From the NCBI GenBank assembly GCA_035524095.1, contig DATKPK010000223.1, positions 1 to 10,255 of the forward strand: a DNA stretch of 10,255 nt. The letters are read 5' to 3'. How positions within the stretch are numbered: the first letter of the stretch is position 1; each line of letters opens with the position of its first letter. The notes under the pieces were generated by a model that made no database searches, was not told where the DNA came from, and saw only the letters and a program-made list of their open reading frames with translations. This DNA is from DATJUF01 sp035524095 (GTDB taxonomy: Bacteria; Desulfobacterota; Binatia; Binatales; Binataceae). Made by a program: the position numbers and the translations under genes. Shown in pieces: positions 7,414 to 10,255 of the stretch.

Positions 7414-7771
7414 TGGTGCTCACCCCAAAATTGAGCCCGGCGCGCGAGCAGAGACTAAATCTACTCACGAACTGTATCCGGACCGGCGAGTCCGCATCCA
7501 GAAGGGCCGTGAATGAATATTCGTTCCCCAGCAAATTTATATCAGTTCACGAGCGTCCTATCAAAGCGCAAATAAGGAATTTTAACCCAGCAACAATAGC
7601 AGCGCCGTGCCTGGCGGTCGCCAGCGGCAGGCACCAATTAAGGCGCATGCGATCTCGGCACATTCGTGGTATTGAGACAATGGCTTGGGGATCCTGGGTT
7701 TGTGGGGACGATCTAGGAGTCCACTCCTGCCGGTCACAAATGGCTCAGGGGGCCTGATTAGGATGTCGATT
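7414..7771. other. Divergent intergenic region, about 350 bases, no gene recognised
   Basis: This lies between the small unknown gene and the MMPL exporter, so it should hold promoters for both; I could not find a good -35/-10 pair. It contains a 5-base-stem hairpin CGGAC/GTCCG (7479-7494) and, 16 bases later, the inverted repeat at 7511-7526, followed by an AT-rich patch (7530-7545). A plus-strand frame covers much of it (7404-7757), but the translation is rich in Arg, Ser and Cys, has no recognisable domain and overlaps the small gene's start, so I do not call it. Confidence 0.55.
7511..7526. repeat. 16-base imperfect palindrome, possible operator
   Basis: GAATGAATATTCGTTC pairs with itself at seven of eight positions. 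It stands about 100 bases before the small gene's start and about 245 before the exporter start, in the shared divergent region. TetR-like regulators bind palindromes of this kind, but no regulator gene is in the window. Confidence 0.3.
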
Positions 7772-10201
7772 ATGGACAGTTCCAGAGGTCGGGGGTTTGG
7801 TCGTTGGGTTCTTCAATATCGCGCACCAATCGGTGCGATTCTCGTACTGCTCACCCTGCTGATGGGTTATTGGGCAAGCCGGATCAAAGCCTCGTCAGAG
7901 TTTGAAGATCTCTTTCCGGCGCACCACCCGAACACGATGCTCTATCGCGAGTACCGCCAGGAATACGGCGGTGCCCAGACCCTGGTCGTGATGATGCGGC
8001 TCAAGCAGGGCGACATCTTCAATCGCAAAAACCTGCAAGCGATTCAGGATATGACCCGTCAGATCGATGCACTACCGGGGGTCAATCATAACGAGGTATA
8101 TTCGATTGCCTCTTATCGCCTGCTCTACGCCCGCGTTGTGCCGGGCGGGCTTGTCTCATCGCCCTTCATGTACCCGAAGGTTCCTGACACACAGGCCGGC
8201 CTCGACGAGTTACGCAACGTGGTCCACTCGCATCGCGAGCAACTGGCAGGATTTGTAACCAACGACGATCGCGGCGCGATGATCCTCGCGAGTTTCAGCG
8301 ATCAGGCGCTCGACTACAAAACCCTTTTCGACGACATCCAGGGCATGATCGATAAGTATTCGGATAGCAATACGACTATCTACGCCAGTGGCGCCGTGAT
8401 GTTCGCCGCGTGGGGCTACCATTATCTTGGCCGTCTTACGCTCATCTTCTGGAGTTCGATCCTGCTGATGATCGTGCTCTCGTTCCTGAGCCTCGGCCGG
8501 CGCACCGGATGGTGGGCGCCGATCATTACTGGACTCGGTTCCGCGCTCTGGGGCCTCGGATGCGTCAGTTTGCTCCGCTACAACTTCGACCCCGTGATGT
8601 TAGTCATTCCGCTGATCTTGACGGCTCGCGACCTCGGCCACGGAATACAATGGCAGGGCCGCTATTACGACGAACTTGACCGTTGTGGTGAAAAAATCCC
8701 CGCTATTGCTGCCGCCACCGACGCGATGCTGCGGCCCGGCATCGCCATCGTCATCGCGAATATCGCCGGAATCATTTTTATCGCTATCGGCGATATTCCG
8801 GTCCTGCGCCAGATCGGCGTCGGCGGCGCGTTATGGCTGGCGGCAAGCCTTCCGATGGTCTTCGTACTGCAACCGATCATTATGAGCTATCTCCCGCACC
8901 CGCGCGTACGCGAAGGCTGGACCACTATGGCGTCTGCGCTGCGGCGGCTATACCAGTCGCCCGCAGGATGGTTCGAGCGGCTGCCGATAACACCCGGCGT
9001 TGGACGGACCGCCGCGATCGCACTTGGCGTTATCCTGATGGCCGTGGGCATTGCTTCATTGACGCGGACTCGCTCCGGTTACCAGGTCGCTGGAACCCCG
9101 ATCTATCGCCCCGACGCCACCGTAAACCTGGCCACCGCAGCAATCAGCCGCTTCGTACCGACCAACACCGGATGGGTCGTGTTCGAAACTCCCGATTATC
9201 CCAACCCAACTTCCAACATTGGTGTGACCACGCTTCGCGTCGAAGATGATCTCGCAACCTATCTGCGCCGCCGCGGCGACGCGGTCGCCGTTCTCGACTT
9301 TGCGACTATCGCCGAAATGCCGATGAACTCGTTGCTGCATTATGGCTACCCGAAATATGTTTCAATTCCCTCGTCTGATCTTATGGCTGCCAATCTCTGG
9401 AGTTTCTTCTTTGGTGCCTCCGCCCCCGACGCGCCGCGCAGCTATTTTGCACACTCGCCCGCGATGACCAGTGCCTGTGTCCGCTTGCTCTTGCCCGACC
9501 ATAGCAACGCACGGCTGACGCGGCTGCGTGACGACCTCGATTACTTCGTCAAAAATCGCGTTGAAGCCGACCCAGCTCTGAGTCATGTCAAGCTGCGTTA
9601 TCTGGGTGGTGATGCGGGACTCTATCAGGCGACCGATGATGTTGTGGCGCGTCTCAATCTCGTGAACGTGGGCCTGGCGCTTGCCGCAATTCTGATCATC
9701 TGCACGGTCATGTTCCGCTCGATTGTTGCTGGGATTATTTTCGCCGTCGCCGCCGTGATGGCTAATGCGATCGCGTTCACCTACATGAATTTCAATGATA
9801 TCGGGCTGACCGCCGATACCATTCCGCTGATCTCATTGGGTATTGGACTGGGTATCAGCTTCGCAATTTACATTGTCGCGCGGATGCGCGATGAAGCCCT
9901 GACCGGTTTGACTCTGAATGACGCCGCTGAAGCGGCTCTGAGGAGCACTGGCGCGCGAGTAGTCACTACCTTCATCGTGATTATCGGCGGAATCGTCCCA
10001 TGGGTATTCTCGCCGATGCTGTTCCATTACCAGATGAGCGTATTGCTGATCCTGCTGATGGTAACGAATCTGCTCGCAGGAACGGTGGTTGTCCCCGCGT
10101 TGATCGTCTGGACCCGGCCGCGCTTTATGTTGAAGTGTACTGAGATTGGAATGACTAATCGCCGCGAACCGAGCGACCTCACCCACGCCGCCTCTTCATG
10201 A
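7772..10201 (+). CDS. MMPL/RND-superfamily exporter, twelve membrane helices
   Basis: 809 residues from ATG 7772. The architecture is the duplicated RND fold: helix 1 (~17-36), a ~185-residue periplasmic loop, helices 2-6 (~222-375), helix 7 (~413-430), a ~200-residue second loop, helices 8-12 (~631-780), then a short polar cytoplasmic tail. The N-terminal ASSEFEDLFPAHHPN is typical of predicted RND exporters (COG1033 type), and ILTARDLGHGIQ in helix 4 matches the family's LITAR..SH..Q motif. Such proteins use the proton gradient to move lipids or other hydrophobic compounds across the inner membrane; the substrate here is unknown. Helix 10 reads LGIGLGISFAIYIVARMRDE, without the Asp-Tyr seen in many MMPL relatives. 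The start at 7772 has AGGA 8 bases upstream; ATG 7763 (AGGGGG 10 bases away) is a close alternative, and a TTG at 7685 lacks a binding site and adds unconvincing residues. No periplasmic adaptor or outer-membrane partner is adjacent. Confidence 0.9.
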   Translation: MDSSRGRGFGRWVLQYRAPIGAILVLLTLLMGYWASRIKASSEFEDLFPAHHPNTMLYREYRQEYGGAQTLVVMMRLKQGDIFNRKNLQAIQDMTRQIDALPGVNHNEVYSIASYRLLYARVVPGGLVSSPFMYPKVPDTQAGLDELRNVVHSHREQLAGFVTNDDRGAMILASFSDQALDYKTLFDDIQGMIDKYSDSNTTIYASGAVMFAAWGYHYLGRLTLIFWSSILLMIVLSFLSLGRRTGWWAPIITGLGSALWGLGCVSLLRYNFDPVMLVIPLILTARDLGHGIQWQGRYYDELDRCGEKIPAIAAATDAMLRPGIAIVIANIAGIIFIAIGDIPVLRQIGVGGALWLAASLPMVFVLQPIIMSYLPHPRVREGWTTMASALRRLYQSPAGWFERLPITPGVGRTAAIALGVILMAVGIASLTRTRSGYQVAGTPIYRPDATVNLATAAISRFVPTNTGWVVFETPDYPNPTSNIGVTTLRVEDDLATYLRRRGDAVAVLDFATIAEMPMNSLLHYGYPKYVSIPSSDLMAANLWSFFFGASAPDAPRSYFAHSPAMTSACVRLLLPDHSNARLTRLRDDLDYFVKNRVEADPALSHVKLRYLGGDAGLYQATDDVVARLNLVNVGLALAAILIICTVMFRSIVAGIIFAVAAVMANAIAFTYMNFNDIGLTADTIPLISLGIGLGISFAIYIVARMRDEALTGLTLNDAAEAALRSTGARVVTTFIVIIGGIVPWVFSPMLFHYQMSVLLILLMVTNLLAGTVVVPALIVWTRPRFMLKCTEIGMTNRREPSDLTHAASS

Positions 10202-10255
10202 CGGGCAACTAGTGCCTCGTCATCGATTGGACTTGCAGCGATACGGTGCTCGCTC

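Noticed and set aside
7404..7757. Plus-strand 117-codon frame upstream of the exporter
   Set aside because: It overlaps the start of the small minus-strand gene, lacks a clear binding site and domain, and has an irregular Arg/Ser/Cys-rich composition.
7685..7771. Upstream TTG start for the exporter adding 29 residues
   Set aside because: There is no Shine-Dalgarno sequence before the TTG and the added residues are not typical of the family. ATG 7772 (or 7763) has a better site.

Overview
The window holds six protein-coding genes on strictly alternating strands (-, +, -, +, -, +). Five are complete and one, at the left edge, is cut off. No RNA gene, insertion sequence, CRISPR array or phage gene is visible. 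Base composition is moderately GC-rich, and gene starts mostly carry recognisable AGGA/GGAGG-type ribosome binding sites, so this is bacterial chromosome. Menaquinone biosynthesis (MenA), a Baeyer-Villiger monooxygenase, a nitronate monooxygenase and an MMPL/RND exporter together suggest a metabolically versatile soil or environmental bacterium, perhaps an uncultured Binatota/Desulfobacterota-like lineage. That placement is a low-confidence inference.

Layout. 1-2387 (-) is the N-terminal 795 codons of a large phosphoesterase (phospholipase C/acid phosphatase AcpA superfamily), followed by an NBR1-like FW domain and a further beta-rich region; its C-terminus lies outside the window. 2388-2894 is a roughly 500-base divergent intergenic region. 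2895-4538 (+) is a type I Baeyer-Villiger monooxygenase very like phenylacetone monooxygenase. A hairpin terminator at 4571-4617 separates it from the convergent nitronate monooxygenase at 4653-5747 (-). 5915-6871 (+) is MenA-type 1,4-dihydroxy-2-naphthoate prenyltransferase. 7072-7413 (-) is a small helical protein of unknown function. 7772-10201 (+) is a twelve-helix MMPL/RND-family exporter.

How the genes relate. Because neighbouring genes always point in opposite directions, no two can share a simple operon transcript, and each is probably transcribed alone. There is no visible pathway linking all six. The two flavin monooxygenases suggest oxidation of ketones and nitroalkanes/nitronates. 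MenA serves the respiratory quinone pool. The MMPL protein probably moves a lipid or other hydrophobic compound. I found no convincing new multi-gene system. The points most worth a second look are the phosphoesterase-FW fusion, the altered substrate loop of the Baeyer-Villiger enzyme, the missing Asp-Tyr pair in the exporter, and the small unknown gene.
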